Source of the DNA: Siderastrea radians
Lineage: Eukaryota; Cnidaria; Anthozoa; Scleractinia; Rhizangiidae
Length of the DNA stretch: 64,000 nt
Assembly (NCBI GenBank): GCA_964017195.1
Contig: OZ024892.1
Span: forward strand, 6,571,866-6,635,865
Direction of reading: 5' to 3'
In this document: positions 34,130 to 46,787 of the stretch, piece after piece
Layout: each line of letters opens with the position of its first letter
Numbering within the stretch: position 1 is the stretch's first letter
Notes under the pieces: model-generated
What the model was told of the DNA's origin: nothing
Databases searched by the model: none
Seen by the model: only the letters and a program-made list of their open reading frames with translations
Program-made: the position numbers and the translations under genes

Positions 34130-34690
34130 ACGAGTATGATGACGTCATGGACACCAAAAAAAGCATTTAAACGGAGAGGATATCTGTTTCGTTCTATCTT
34201 CTTGCAAAGCCTGCAGAGGAAACGCATTGGAACCGTAGAAAATTTTAAACCTTGCAATTTTAGAAAACAGAGCAGAGGTAAAATGTGCTAAAACGATAAT
34301 ATACCTTATGTCAAATAGAGATCATGAATCGTTTTTACAAGTTTTTACTAAGCAAGGGCCCCCGGCAAATTTTATATTTTTCAATGAAATGCTTCGTTTT
34401 CTTAAGAGAATTAAATACGGTAAAGCTCCTAAACCCTCGTCACTTTTGGATTTTACTGCCTTTTTCTATCGCTACTCTCGGGGTCGTTATTTCGAGGGTT
34501 AGCTTAGGAAGGGCTAGTTAGGAAGCAAAAGCAAGTATCGTTTTTGGGCCAATTCTTGTTAGTAAAATCCGGTGTAGTTTGTGGTCTTTGCAGTCTGACT
34601 ATGTAAATGATGGTAGAAAACGCGGCAGTTAACTTGCCTCGTTGTTTTTCTTCCCGGCGAAAGCAAGGGCACCCAAAGAAAAAACTTCAG
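34130..34690 (+). repeat. Mini-exon cassette C1, copy B
   Basis: Counterpart of 1530-2085, with the same damaged acceptor (caaag) and the same extra bases in the mini-exon. Confidence 0.7.
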
Positions 34691-35853
34691 CGACATTCTT
34701 AAAATGTCGTTTCCCGTTGGTCCCGTCTATAAAGGTTGGCCTAAGCTTAGATAATGGCAGTAATGAGTCGTAGTGGTTGTCATGGCTATCAGTGCAATGT
34801 AGAACTGTAGTGTTTGGGTTTAATGGTTATTATGCAGGTTAAATGAATAAAACCAAAATTCAAGTTAAAACCAGATACAATCTTGTTAAAATCAGACTAA
34901 CTGGACTCAGTAGATTTGTAATAATGTTTAATCATAAATGATAACATCTCTGGATGTAACGCACTGAATAAAAACCATCGAAAAATTGGAATTAACTTCT
35001 TTTGTTTTCAACAAAGTGCGAAAAAAGTCTGTATGGGTGGCTCTTGGTGGCCTTTTGCGCGCCTTAGGGACCAGTCGTCATTTGGCTGGGGAGGGGACAT
35101 GGCCACTAGTTTTCGTAAAATGTCCGACCAATCTATTGCCTATTTAAGACCCATTTGCACTTACCGTGATGCACTGCGCATTGTTTATTTTTATTCGACC
35201 GAATGAGCCGTGATCTCTCGAGACAAAAATTACGGCCTCTCATCTCGAAGGAGAAATGAACGCTGAGTTTGAAATTTCGGTCGTCAGTAATTTTGTTAGT
35301 CCCAAGAAGCGACCCTGTCAGACATCAAAAGGCCGTCAAACACTTTTGCGGACTTTATTTTGGGCTGCTCAACCCGCCTTCGACGCCTCAGACGCCGAGG
35401 ACAATTTCTTCACCTCCAAAAATCCCATGGAAAAACAAATGAACGTCGAAGACGCGTGACAGTTTTTCCTACTTTCACCGACAGTATGAGATCGATGCGA
35501 AAAAGTTGTTCAAAACCTCCAACGAGCCGGGAAGTTTTCTGTATAAATAACATACACTTCCAGTCGGCAAATTAGATGTCCGTTGCATCTAATTTGCATC
35601 GGGCATAATTTCAAATGAGCTCCGCCGGGGGCTGTTTTTGGCCACTTTCGAAGCTCACATCGAGACATTTCAACGGCTAGAGACGCCGAAAACCTCCTTC
35701 AACTTTCGCCGGAAGTTTTGTTCAATGCAAGACAAAACGAAGCCGCCAGCGAGCCGAGAAGTTTTGTACTTCATCTACACTTTCCGTTCCGACAGTACTT
35801 TTTTCTGGTCGGTCGATCGGTCACGTATCGATGTTAAAATTTAAATAAAATCT

Positions 35854-36207
35854 CAACTAACAGTAAACTAAAAAGTGATAACAAAACGTATTAAGACGTA
35901 TTTCATTTACATGAAAGACCGAATTTATGAGCCAAACCCGAAGGTTGTTAAGTTTCTTGCCGGCCGCTTTCCAGCCTTTGGCGGCATAGCTCTACGGAAA
36001 AGTTCCAATTGTTCCAAAAGTTTCAAGTTCCAACTAACAGTAAACTAAAAAGTGATAACAAAACGTATTAAGACGTATTTCATTTACATGAAAGATCGAA
36101 TTTATGAGCCAAACCCGAAGGTTGTTAAGTTTCTTGCCGGCCGCTTTCCAGCCTTTGGCGGCATAGCTCTACGGAAAAGTTCCAATTGCGACCAAAAATG
36201 GCTTCTA
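35854..36207 (+). repeat. 177-bp tandem duplication (copy B only)
   Basis: 'caactaacagtaaactaaaa' starts at 35854 and again at 36031, with the following DNA repeated. Copy A has one unit (about 3230-3400). Confidence 0.85.
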
Positions 36208-36444
36208 CCACATCACAAGGCGAAATATCACGTACTGAATGTTCGTTATATATTTCTTTGCACTTCACAGGCGCCCAAAATTGGCCGCCAATTGCGCGAT
36301 GTAACAGGATTACTTTGGATCTTTCTTACAGTCAAGATAGTTGAGTATTTTCGTGGTCCACGAAATTCAAGGACGACCGCGGTACATTATGCAAAGTGCG
36401 AATGGGTCTTTAAGTGGCAAGGTAGATTATAAACGAGTGCTTAA

Positions 36445-37963
36445 AGTGTTACTATGATCAAACATATGAATTTTTTTGTTCTCTCCACATTTCGAAAATA
36501 TAAGCACATATTACTCACCGTGCAAAGTTTTAAGTCGAAATTCGTACGGGAAGTCCAATTATTTTAACTGTAATTTTCTAGTTCGGCTTGCCGCCATCAC
36601 TCAATTCAAAAATGACCGGGAAGAGTTGGGCCGAGTTGGCCCAGAGAGGAAGTGACGAAGAAGTCTCAACACAACAAAACAAACCTGGCTACTTTTTTTT
36701 GCATTTGGAGAGGTGTGAGGGTTCGCAAGATTCATTTCTTCGATTTTGAGCCTAAGTATGCGTGCTCGGCGCTCTGTTGTTGAAGATTACGGCAAAGAAA
36801 GCATCGATGAATCGGAAATTTCCATTTACAGTTCACCGACGAGTGGGTACGTTTATTTTAAGCGGAAAAGCTTCGTTTGCGTTCACCGGAAGGTCTTCGA
36901 TCCTGTTGGACACCCAGCTGTTTGCTCTCTGCATTTTACGGCTGAATGTTTTACTCAAGCATTTTATGAGAAAGGTACAAGGAAATATTTAAAACCAGGA
37001 TCAGTTGCAGCCATCAGAAAGAAAAACAGCAATCATATCTGAGCGGGATCGTCGAATGGTGGACGAATATTTATTTGCCGTTTGTGCTAACATCACATGT
37101 ACGGTAAGATGCACATTTCCTCACATAACTAAGAGATACTTCGCTCGGTTGTCTTGTGTATATACATGTATAATTCCCAACAAATTTCGGCTTAACTGCA
37201 TAATATGTGCCCCTTCGCATGAACTATTTTCTTTGTCGCCGCCAAGCCGGCTCCGCGATACGCAGAAACTATTTTTATTCAACTTGGCTACGCGGTACGC
37301 GGTAAGCAGAAAATAGGAAAACATTACCGTGTATTCCACGTACTATAAACGTTCCCCACTTAAACCTCCGCTAAAATAATATCATTTGAAGTTCCTATAA
37401 ACTAGTGGACCATAATAGAACATCACCGTGTATTCCTCGTTCTATAAACGAAAATATTAAGCGAAATTTCTTTGAATTACTCGGCCACCTATAACGTGAA
37501 AATATCAACAACCGAGCTTAATCGACCATAACAAACCTTACTGTGTATTGCTTGTTCTTTTTACTGCGTAGCCAGCTCCTAACATCCCTCGTACCTTCAA
37601 AATTATCTCTATAAATTCGCATTTGCTTGTTTACTAGGTTATAAGATAACCTTGTTCGCACAATTACACGGGCGATTCGCGACATCATTCGTTTTAATAC
37701 GTGAATTTATTTTCCTCGACCTTTTGTCTCATCTTAAAAATTCTGAATGTGTGTTGGGCTCAGGGCTCTCTATATTTGTACCGTTATGTGGGCTTTTCGT
37801 ATAGAAGGGAGAGCTTATTATTATAGGATTTACAATTTTTAGGTGTAAAATCTTTCTAACTACAATTCAGGATACTGCAACAAATCTGTGAACATAACAA
37901 CAACAAACTCAACCCGTATCGGCAAGAAATAAAAGCAAGAGTAAGAAACAGCTGACGAACCCC
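36445..37963. other. Copy-B-specific 1.5-kb block
   Basis: Between 'aaacgagtgcttaa' and 'agtgtagttttttaa' copy A has only about 215 unrelated bp (3645-3855), whereas copy B has this block with the THAP remnant. The edges show no clear inverted repeats. The remainder of the block (37041-37963) holds no recognised gene. Confidence 0.65.
36751..37040 (+). pseudogene. THAP zinc-finger domain remnant
   Basis: Starts PKYACSALCC, like the first Cys pair of a THAP domain. After frame changes it reads FHLQFTDEWV, then DFDPVGHPAVCSLHF-like sequence (here KVFDPVGHPAVCSLHFTAEC) and YLKPGSVAAI, corresponding to the C-x2-H pair and the AVPxI box that closes THAP domains. At least two frameshifts and stops break it, and no downstream coding region is visible. 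THAP domains bind DNA and occur in P-element-like transposases and host factors. Which one this derives from cannot be told. Confidence 0.6.
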
Positions 37964-38786
37964 AAAGTGTAGTTTTTTAAACCACTTTTTGTGAATTTAT
38001 CAAAGCCAAAAAGACCAATAAAATTCAACGGTGGATAGGATTTCTCGTGCTTGCTTTGGTGAATTTTTGTAAAAATTCGAATTAAATCCAAATTTTTTTT
38101 TATGAGGAGACAGAAATCGGCATTTTGATAACATACTTTGTCACCCAACGACTAAATGGAACAGGCCGGCAGCGACTGCCAGCTAATAAGCAAAACAGAG
38201 TGGCCAGTTGGCTGAAAGAATATCTCTCTCTCCGTTGATCATGAAATCTGTTGTATTATTTCTTCATTTACTAATCATTTTCCCTTGAAAAGTTCGGTGA
38301 AAGGGTCGAACGGTTTACAATAACACCTGACAAGAAACACAACCCATTCAAACACCTTGATCACTCGTCACTTGTGAGGGCCTTCCAGGGGTTTCGGTGA
38401 ACAAGGGAACATGGCTATTTACTTTTAGGGAACAAGGGATATTTTGAAATACCTTTTAGGGAACAGGGGAACTGTAAGTTTTTTTTAGGAAACAGGGGAA
38501 CAACGGCGTTTAACTTTTCGGAAAAACGTCCCCACAGCCCCATACTTCATTATGCATGCAGAATAAATTAATTACCATGGGACAGTGGCCCATTGAGTAT
38601 ATCCTCTGATAATTTCTACTTACTATTTCAATAAAAGTGGATTTAGCTGCGTCTGACCTTTTTTCGCTCTCTACGCTCCGTTTTTTTCTCCTTCTTTTCC
38701 GTTTCGTCAAGTATTCAAGTCAGGTTTTTGTGAGTTGGTGTAGTCAAATCTTCGTCAGTGCCACTGTGAATTCAAGTTCCAGTGCC

Positions 38787-38993
38787 ATGATGTTCTTAAA
38801 CTTCTACAAACGTTTCAAAATCTTGGCTGATCACGACCAGTGCATAGAGTGGTGCAAAGAACACAACCTGCTCGCGTCCTCAGTAACATGTCCACGAGCT
38901 GAGTGCTCAAATTCACTCAGGTGGACTCAACAAATGCAAAGCCCATCGCATAAATGGTTCAGTTCCACGTACCACTTTATGCACCGTTCGTGA
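38787..38993 (+). pseudogene. ISXO2/Merlin-type transposase N-terminal fragment (copy B)
   Basis: Copy B counterpart of 4682-4885, starting at a doubled Met codon and ending at the same stop. It keeps the CIEWCKEHNLL...TCP...C zinc-ribbon pattern. Differences from copy A are a few substitutions (for example R to Q twice), with no repair of the truncation. It was therefore already broken before the 22-kb duplication. Confidence 0.4.
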
Positions 38994-39546
38994 TCCCACG
39001 CTGCATCCAAGAGCCATAAAAGCAAGAATAAAATACGAAGAATTTCGTGCTTCACAAGTATTGGCCCCATGTTAAGAAGGAAAGCAAAAGTAATAACGTC
39101 ACAAGACACAAGAAAGCTATTAAGGTAAGAAAACCTTTCATTTTAAAAAAATATGTTATTTACGTTAACAAAATACGCGCTGTCCATAACCTCATTTTAT
39201 CGCTAACCTTACGACTTAAATCCGCATTTTTCTAAAAATTTACGCGTGAGACAGGTTAAAAAGGTGCTTGATTTTCCGTATTTTTGACCCGAAATCCGTA
39301 AATTTTGTCTTAGCCCATATGGACTTAGAAAAAATATAAACTTTGCTGAACGAAAGGCGTAATTAGAAATGCGGGCTATTGTTTTCGCTTTTGTTTTCTT
39401 TAGTAAAAGAAATGAATGTATAATGAAGTATCGGGCTGTGCAGAAATCTTGCTGGCACTTTTTCTAAAAATTTACGCGCGAGACAGGTTAAAAAGTTGTT
39501 TGATTTTCCGTATTTGTGACCCAAAATCCGTACATTTTATCTAAGC

Positions 39547-39548
<2 letters not shown>

Positions 39549-39608
<60 letters not shown>

Positions 39609-39665
39609 AAGCAATTTTATTTCTTGTTTATTCGTTTATATTTATATATATATATATATATATAT
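39549..39665. repeat. Two (AT)n microsatellites separated by about 35 bp (copy B)
   Basis: AT tracts at 39549-39606 and about 39643-39665 flank 'aacaagcaattttatttc...'. In copy A the equivalent tracts are 1.37 kb apart. The 'YIYIYI' ORF is an artefact of this tract. Confidence 0.9.
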
Positions 39666-40029
39666 AACATTCTATTCTATTGTTTCGGCTGTTGTTTTCT
39701 TTAAACAAAGAGCTGAATGCATAATGAAGTATGGGGCTATGGAGAAATCTTGCCAACATTTCTGAATGAGCTGGCTGCAGCTGAACTGAACTGGCACAGT
39801 TTGGCCTGCTTTATGTTGGTCTGAACGTTGACGAAATCTACATCAACATTCTGGGGAAGTATATTTCATTTCTTTCTACCAAGCCTATGCATGTGCAGTT
39901 TATCCATTGACCATGTGATTTGCCCGCGTCGTTGTTTACACACGCGCGACAAACAAACAAATAAAATTAACATTTTTCTGTCGCTTATTGGACTGTTTTT
40001 TCCCTGAATCACCTTCGTAATTCTACTAA

Positions 40030-40154
40030 AACAATTATTCGCCTCAGGCGAAGTAAACAGTGGTGAATTTTGGTAGATATTGACGAATATTTACCTCGCC
40101 TGCAGCTCGGTAGATATTCACCAATATTTACTTCACCTGAGGCGAAAAATTGTT
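40030..40154. mobile_element. 125-bp hairpin MITE-like element (copy B)
   Basis: Counterpart of 7211-7335, with the same arms and length. Confidence 0.6.
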
Positions 40155-40934
40155 AATTATGCATGGCAGTTGGCCTTAATAACCTGTAGGTTTTAACGGT
40201 TTTCTTTATTCTTGTGTGGCCGTAGTAGTTAATAGGACTCTGACTCTGAGAAGACGAAATCTGAATTGTTCTAAACCTGGTAGGCCATTAAGGCAAAGTC
40301 GTTTCCCTATAAATCATTTTCATTTCATCACGCACTGAGGAACTACTTATTTACGTTAACATGAAAATTTACCGAAAGATGACCTACTTGACATTTAGGT
40401 GTTATAATCTCGTTACAGGGAAAACGCAGCAAAAAAGGTTCTTACTCAGCACCCACGACAACTTAAGCGTACGTTTTCACTCCAAGTCAGTAGCCCATAA
40501 ACCAATTTGGCTGAAATTTGGCCACCTTATTGTCACTTAACTTTCCTTTGATAACTCCTATCAAAGTTAGAGCATATTCGCACAGGGATTACTACTTATC
40601 TGCTCATCTGCTCATAGAGAAGACAAACGCACACTTTTTGCAGTCGAACGTTCTGAGAAGCGGGTGCGATGTAAGTTGTTTCATTCCCATAATTTTTGGG
40701 AGTAAACTTTTTGCGAAAAAGTTTTTCACATTCAAAACACAGTTCACCTGTCCACTTTTTGGAGGAATATTCCATAATTTGAAACTGTTACGTTTTCCAT
40801 CAAAACGCGGTTTGCAGTAGTTTTTATTAAAACAACAAACGCTAGACAGCGATCAGCGCACAGACAGTTCTGAAAGGTGGCTGATACCTTAATGACTGTA
40901 TAATGCGTAACTTGTTTTTATTTGTCCATACGCT

Positions 40935-41441
40935 ATGCTACTGAAGGGATTTGCTATCCATTTTGTCCTACTGGTAATGCCTACCATCCGGGGTGCCTGC
41001 CAAGGTAGCTGATCTGATCTACAGGTGGGGTCCATTGGTAAAGCTCGCAAGGGGTGAGAAGTGGAATCCATCGGGCGTTGGCTACTTCTTAAGTCACACA
41101 AGGATGGAAGGATGCAACAACCAGCCTGGACCCATTACCATCTATAACTTTTAGAGGTGCAACTCGGAGAGCTACCTTACCACCAAGCAGAGAATCAAGC
41201 GCCCTTCAAGTACCGAACCTGTTGTTCTCCGTGGTCAGCATCCAAGAGACGTTCCTGTCTACGTCCTGTATCTTCTTGGAAGTCGATCTTTCCCAAACGG
41301 AGCAATAAACTTCGCTCAGTCAACTTCTTGGAGTTGGAATGTTCGCCATGCTTTCGCTAAAGCATTCATCGAATCATGGCCTAAAAGTAGACTTTTACGT
41401 GAAGCCTATTGCAAACAAAAAGCTGATCTTTCATGACTGGC
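40935..41441 (+). pseudogene. Vps62-like (PF06101-type) secreted protein pseudogene, copy B
   Basis: Counterpart of 8068-8575 with the same signal-peptide-like start, the same frame break after it and the same in-frame TAG. A one-base difference near 41304 ('gcaataaac' against 'gcataaac' in copy A) gives a different frame over the 'FPNGA' segment. Broken before the 22-kb duplication. Confidence 0.4.
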
Positions 41442-42178
41442 AGATTTTAGTACAAACAGCTCTGTGTTTCATACGTTTCAAAATTGAAAGCAATCAATAA
41501 GATAAGTGAAAAAAAAAGCTTAAAGCCAGGAAGAAATATCCAAAGTCAAGATCTCATTTGAAATCTAGAGAAAAACCTTTTGTAAGTGCAACATGTCAGA
41601 AGAAAGGAATTTCATTAGCCAAGTTCATGCACCGCAGTCACAAATCGAATGTGACAAAAGATGAGTGACATTTTCTGTTTGTTGTAGTATTCACTGTCGG
41701 GTTTTCAAAATGTAGTCATTTTTAGGAAACCCACTGCAAAGGTGCAGTCATCTTTAGGCAGTCAGTGAAGCCTATTGCAAACAAAAAATGCTGATCTTTC
41801 ATGACTGGCAGATTTTAGTACAAACAGCTCTGTGTTTCATACTTTTCAAAATTGAAAGCAATCAATAAGATAAGTGAAAAAAAAAGCTTAAAGCCAGGAA
41901 GAAATATCCAAAGTCAAGATCTCATTTGAAATCTAGAGAAAAACCTTTTGTAAGAGCAACATGTCAGAAGAAAGGAATTTCGTTAGCCAAGTTCATGCAT
42001 CGCAGTCACAAATCGAATGTGACAAAAGATGGGTGACATTTTCTGTTTGTTGTAGTATTCACTGTTGGGTTTTCAAAATGTGGTCATTTTTAGGAAACCC
42101 ACTGCAAAGGTGCAGTCATCTTTAGGCAGTCAGTGAAGCCTATTGCAAACAAAAAGCTGATCTGTCATGACTGGCACA
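41399..42178 (+). repeat. Tandem repeat, period about 367 bp, 2.1 copies (copy B)
   Basis: Same structure as 8531-9310, with starts at 41399, 41765 and 42133. Confidence 0.9.
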
Positions 42179-45044
42179 TCTATAAAATGGTTTTAGTGAG
42201 AAAACGCTCATTTGAAAGAGAATGAAAACGGTAAAGTAAGATACAAATTTGGAGTACTTGACTCATGTTTGGGTGTAGGGGTACCGCTGAAAGTCTGATA
42301 CCCTGACCCTGTTTAGGACAAAAAGCCGTAAAATACCAATCCCGTTCAGGACAACACCCTCCATTTTAGGTCCCTGTTTCGAACAATTGAAAAAAGATAC
42401 ACACTTTCTTCACGTTCGAGACAATTTTACAGTATTTTAGAGACTGGGCTGCAAACGTCAGGTTTCCGATCTATGACTGGTTATGTATGAGTGACAACGA
42501 TGATAATCGTGCAGCCATACCTTGTTTAGGACCCGCTCATACCCTGTTTGGGACAAACTCGCATAAAAGTATATACCCTGTACAGGACAGAGAGGCCAAA
42601 AACCTTACCCTGTTCAGCGGCAAAATTTTAGATATGTTGAATATCCTTCCTGGCTGACTCAGCTTGGAGTCCTAGCATCACCATATCCCTGAGCACTTTT
42701 GGGATTTGCAACATAATAAGGATTTTGAGACGAAAAGATTTAGGAAAATGTTGTGAAATATGCAACATAATTACCAGATTGAGACAAAATGTTAAGCAAA
42801 TGTTGTGCATCCTTGCTAATTCAAACATCGTGGAGTTCTTGAATCACTGTATGTCTGGGCACTTCTGGGATATGTAATATTCAAAGTCCCTCTGGCATAG
42901 AAAACATTTTTCTTTCTTCTTCTAATGAATCCACCTCCAAAATCCACTAGGGGTAGATTAGCACAAAGGACACGCGAGCGGGCGCAAAAATTGCTTGGGG
43001 CGTGAAAACATGACGCGCGCGTGATCATTATCCCATTGGAATCCCATAGTGCTTTTGATTGACCTCGTTCAAGACTGAATTATCCAGTGTGAGAAAGAAA
43101 ACTACTAAGATTTCCAATTTGTTTGGAGGGAAATAATTCGCCATTTTAAGTACGTTTTCAGCCATGATTTATATACTTGTGCACTTTCTTACAGAGGTCA
43201 AAAAGGATTGTTTAGCACAAATTTGCTGATTAACAGTACACGAAATATGACTTGAAAATCTACGGGTTTCATAAAAAAGAGTAGGTTGGCGAAAATGGAA
43301 ATGGTTATATTTGCTCCATATTTGCTTCTGGGGTAAATAAACCTAAATTTGCTGACTTGGTGTAAAGGTAGTGCAAATAAACAGAATTGCCATAATGATA
43401 GCAAAAGTAAGGGTAAGATATCCAAATTTGTTTATTTACTACTCAAGTAAATGTGACAGTACTTTGATTTACGCCACTTGTTTGCGTGTTCGGAGATGAG
43501 TATGTCTGCTCCTTTAGTAAATATGGGGTAAATAAACCTAAATTTCCTGATTTGACCTTGGCGTAAAGTTGGTGCAAATAGGCACAATTGCTATAATAGT
43601 AAATGTGAGAGTAAGTAATGCAAATTTGTTTATTTGCCACTCAAGTGAATGTGATGGTAATTTGATGCAAATAAGTTGATTTTCACCGTGTTTGCTTAGA
43701 TTTACGGACTTCATAAAAGTATAAATTTTTAAGGGTAGTAAAACGGCAGCAAATAAATGTGAAATTTGAAAATTTACCTTGGTGGCAAAACTGACACAAA
43801 TCTGATGCAAACTTCGTGTTTACGTTACATTTGCACCTAATTTCAGCAGGAGCAAGTGTATGTCTTTGCTTCGACAATGCCGCCTGTGCAAATTTGTGAC
43901 AAATTTAGAGCCCTAAATTTGCTACATATTTACTTCAGTTGCAAAGCTCGATAAATCCGTCTTTTCGTGCAGTGTCAGTTTGATTGGTTCAAAAAGTTGA
44001 AGTGGCGTTCCGATTGTCATGTGTGCACCAGTGTTTAATATTGGTTCAAAAAGATGGAATACCAAATCAGTCTCACGTGCGTTAACCTTGCCTTAAAAGG
44101 TAACAGGATGCACGATCCACGTGCTTCACATGTGTTAGAAAGGTTAGGTCGCTCAAGTACCTCTTATGTCCTGAAAGAAGGAAACTATCACAATATTCAA
44201 ATAGAAGCTCAAGTGTCTGCCAGTTTGTGTTTAATACATATTTTTCTTACGAAAAATCTTTGGCTCGAAATTTGAAATGATGCACGATCTAAATCTTGAA
44301 AAGTTTCTTTATTCGAATTACAATTTAAAAAATAAAGAAAGAAAACAACAAGAAATTAGAGAAAATAGAAAAGTGACGGAGGTTCAGTAGACCCCGCAGT
44401 CTCGAATCCCTAGAGTTTCTTGAAGGGCAACTTGTTCCCGTGATTTGCTTAGTATTTTTTAAGTCATTGGCTATTGCCTATGTCGAAAATGGTTATCGAG
44501 AATCCCTCGCAGTCTCGAACAGGGTGGCTTCCGTGGCCCAGATGAACACTACCTGAATGTGGTACTACAGTGATTATAAAGTACTAACTGCATGACACTG
44601 ACAGGAAACAACGTCGCACAATTTACAATTGTATGATAGAGTTTGTCTTTTTTAAAATTAGAGAAAGACTTGATCAGTTTTTAAAATTGAAGAAGTTCGC
44701 TAAGACTGTTTAAGAAATAGAATCACTGATGTAATAACATTATGGATAGTCAATATTGCACAACCAATTAGCATCACAGATCTGTTCAGAAAATACTAAA
44801 TTTGAAATCCATCTGACTTTTCTTTTGTGGAATTAAAAAAACTGGTAATTCATATTTTTCCCGAAATTGACATTTATTAAGCTTTCCAACGATATATAGT
44901 TTGCCATGCTTTCCTTTAAAATAGTTCGCAGACAAATTTTTTCCCGGAGAACACAGGAAGACACCCGCGAAGGTCTGGAGTTACCTTAAATGAAAGAAAA
45001 ACTGTCACTTAAGTTATCCAATAAGAATCTAGAACTTTTAATAA

Positions 45045-45227
45045 TTAATATTGGCAATCCATGAAAACGCCTTTATGGATTAAGATAATAAATAGGGTTT
45101 CTAAGTAACCGCAGCGAACTAAGAAAAGTATCCATAAAAATGAACACGCGAACACAGCTGTGAATTGAAATAAAGGAAATGTTATATCGGTTAGGAGTTT
45201 TCCTCTTTCCCGCATCTTTACATGCAT
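45045..45227 (-). CDS. Repeat-borne 60-aa membrane ORF (inverted unit, copy B)
   Basis: Minus-strand copy inside the left palindrome arm. Protein equals that of 12181-12363 apart from the immediate N-terminal context. Confidence 0.2.
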   Translation of the reverse strand: MHVKMRERGKLLTDITFPLFQFTAVFACSFLWILFLVRCGYLETLFIILIHKGVFMDCQY

Positions 45228-45342
45228 GGGTGTGATCAGTTTGATTGTTTCTAAAAGTTGAAGTGGCGTTCCGATTGTCAACAGGATGTTGACAATCGGA
45301 ACGCCACTTCAACTTTTAGAACCAATCAAACTGATCACACCC

Positions 45343-45525
45343 ATGCATGTAAAGATGCGGGAAAGAGGAAAACTCCTAACCGATATAACATTTCTTTTAT
45401 TTCAATTCACAGCTGTGTTCGCGTGTTCATTTTTATGGATACTTTTCTTAGTTCGCTTCAGTTACTTAGAAACCCTATTTATTATCTTAATCCATAAAGG
45501 CGTTTTCATGGATTGCCAATATTAA
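45343..45525 (+). CDS. Repeat-borne 60-aa membrane ORF (first forward unit, copy B)
   Basis: Mirror of 45045-45227 across the palindrome centre. The frame is intact, with F to L and RCG to RFS changes. Confidence 0.2.
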   Translation: MHVKMRERGKLLTDITFLLFQFTAVFACSFLWILFLVRFSYLETLFIILIHKGVFMDCQY

Positions 45526-46604
45526 TTATTAAAAGTTCTAGATTCTTATTGGATAACTTAAGTGACAGTTTTTCTTTCATTTAAGGTAACTCCGGACCTT
45601 CGCGGGTGTCTTCCTGTGTTCTCGGGGAAAAAACTTGTGTGCGCACTATTTTAAAGGAAAGCATGGCAAACTATATGTCGTTGGAAAGCTTAATAAATGT
45701 AGATTTCGGAAAAAATATGAATTACCAGTTTTTTTAATTCCACAAAAGTAAATTGAGATGGGTTTCAAATTTAGTATTTTCTGAACAGATCTGTGATGCT
45801 AATTGGTTGTGCAATATTGACTATCCATAATGTTATTACATCAGTGATTCTATTTCTTAAACAGTCTTAGCGAACTTCTTCAATTTTAAAAACTGATCAA
45901 GTCTTTCTCTAATTTTAAAAAAGACAAACTCTATCATACAATTGTAAATTGTGCGACGTTGTTTCCTGTCAGTGTCATGCAGTTAGTACTTTATAATCAC
46001 TGCAGTACCACATTCAGGTAGTGTTCATCTGGGCCACGGAAGCCACCCTGTTCGAGACTGCGAGGGATTCTCGATAACCATTTTCGACATAGGCAATAGC
46101 CAATGACTTAAAAATACTAAGCAAATCACGGGAACAAGTTGCCCTTCAAGAAACTCTAGGGATTCGAGACTGCGGGGTCTACTGAACCTCCGTCGCTTTT
46201 CTATTTTCTCTAATTTCTTGTTGTTTTCTTTCTTTATTTTTTAAATTGTAATTCGAATAAAGGAACTTTTCAAGGTTTAGATCGTGCATCATTTTAAATT
46301 TCGAGCCAAAGATTTTTCGTAAGAAAAATATATATTAAACACAAACTGGCAGACACTTGAGGTTCTATTTGAATATTGTGATAGTTTCCTTCTTTCAGTG
46401 ACATAAGAGGTACTTGAGGGACCTAACCTTTCTAACACATGTGAAGCACGTGGAACCGTGCATCCTGTTACCTTTTAAGGCAAGGTTAATGCACGTGAGA
46501 CTGATTTGGTATTCCATCTTTTTGAACCAATATTAAACACAGGTGCACACATGACAATCGGAACGCCACTTCAACTTTTTGAAACAATCAAACTGATCAC
46601 ACCC

Positions 46605-46787
46605 ATGCATGTAAAGATGCGGGAAAGAGGAAAACTCCTAACCGATATAAAATTTCTTTTATTTCAATTCACAGCTGTGTTCGCGTGTTCATTTTTATGG
46701 ATACTTTTCGTAGTTTACTGCGGTTACTTAGAAACCCTATTTATTATCTTAATCCATAAAGGCGTTTTCATGGATTTCCAATATTAA
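46605..46787 (+). CDS. Repeat-borne 60-aa membrane ORF (second forward unit, copy B)
   Basis: Intact copy in the additional copy B unit. It has several substitutions (DIKF, VVYCG, DFQY) but the same anchor-like layout. Confidence 0.2.
   Translation: MHVKMRERGKLLTDIKFLLFQFTAVFACSFLWILFVVYCGYLETLFIILIHKGVFMDFQY

Larger units (their letters stand above)
43975..46600. repeat. Long palindrome, arms about 1.3 kb (copy B)
   Basis: The inverted and first forward units meet at 45268-45297: 'ccgattgtcaa', a 7-nt loop 'caggatg', then 'ttgacaatcgg'. Pairing continues outward, with small differences, to the 'cagtttgattggttc' at 43975 and its complement near 46600. Such near-perfect structures can extrude cruciforms and are prone to rearrangement and misassembly. 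Confidence 0.85.

Noticed and set aside
39516..39704. ORF with a Tyr-Ile run
   Set aside because: Direct translation of an (AT)n microsatellite.
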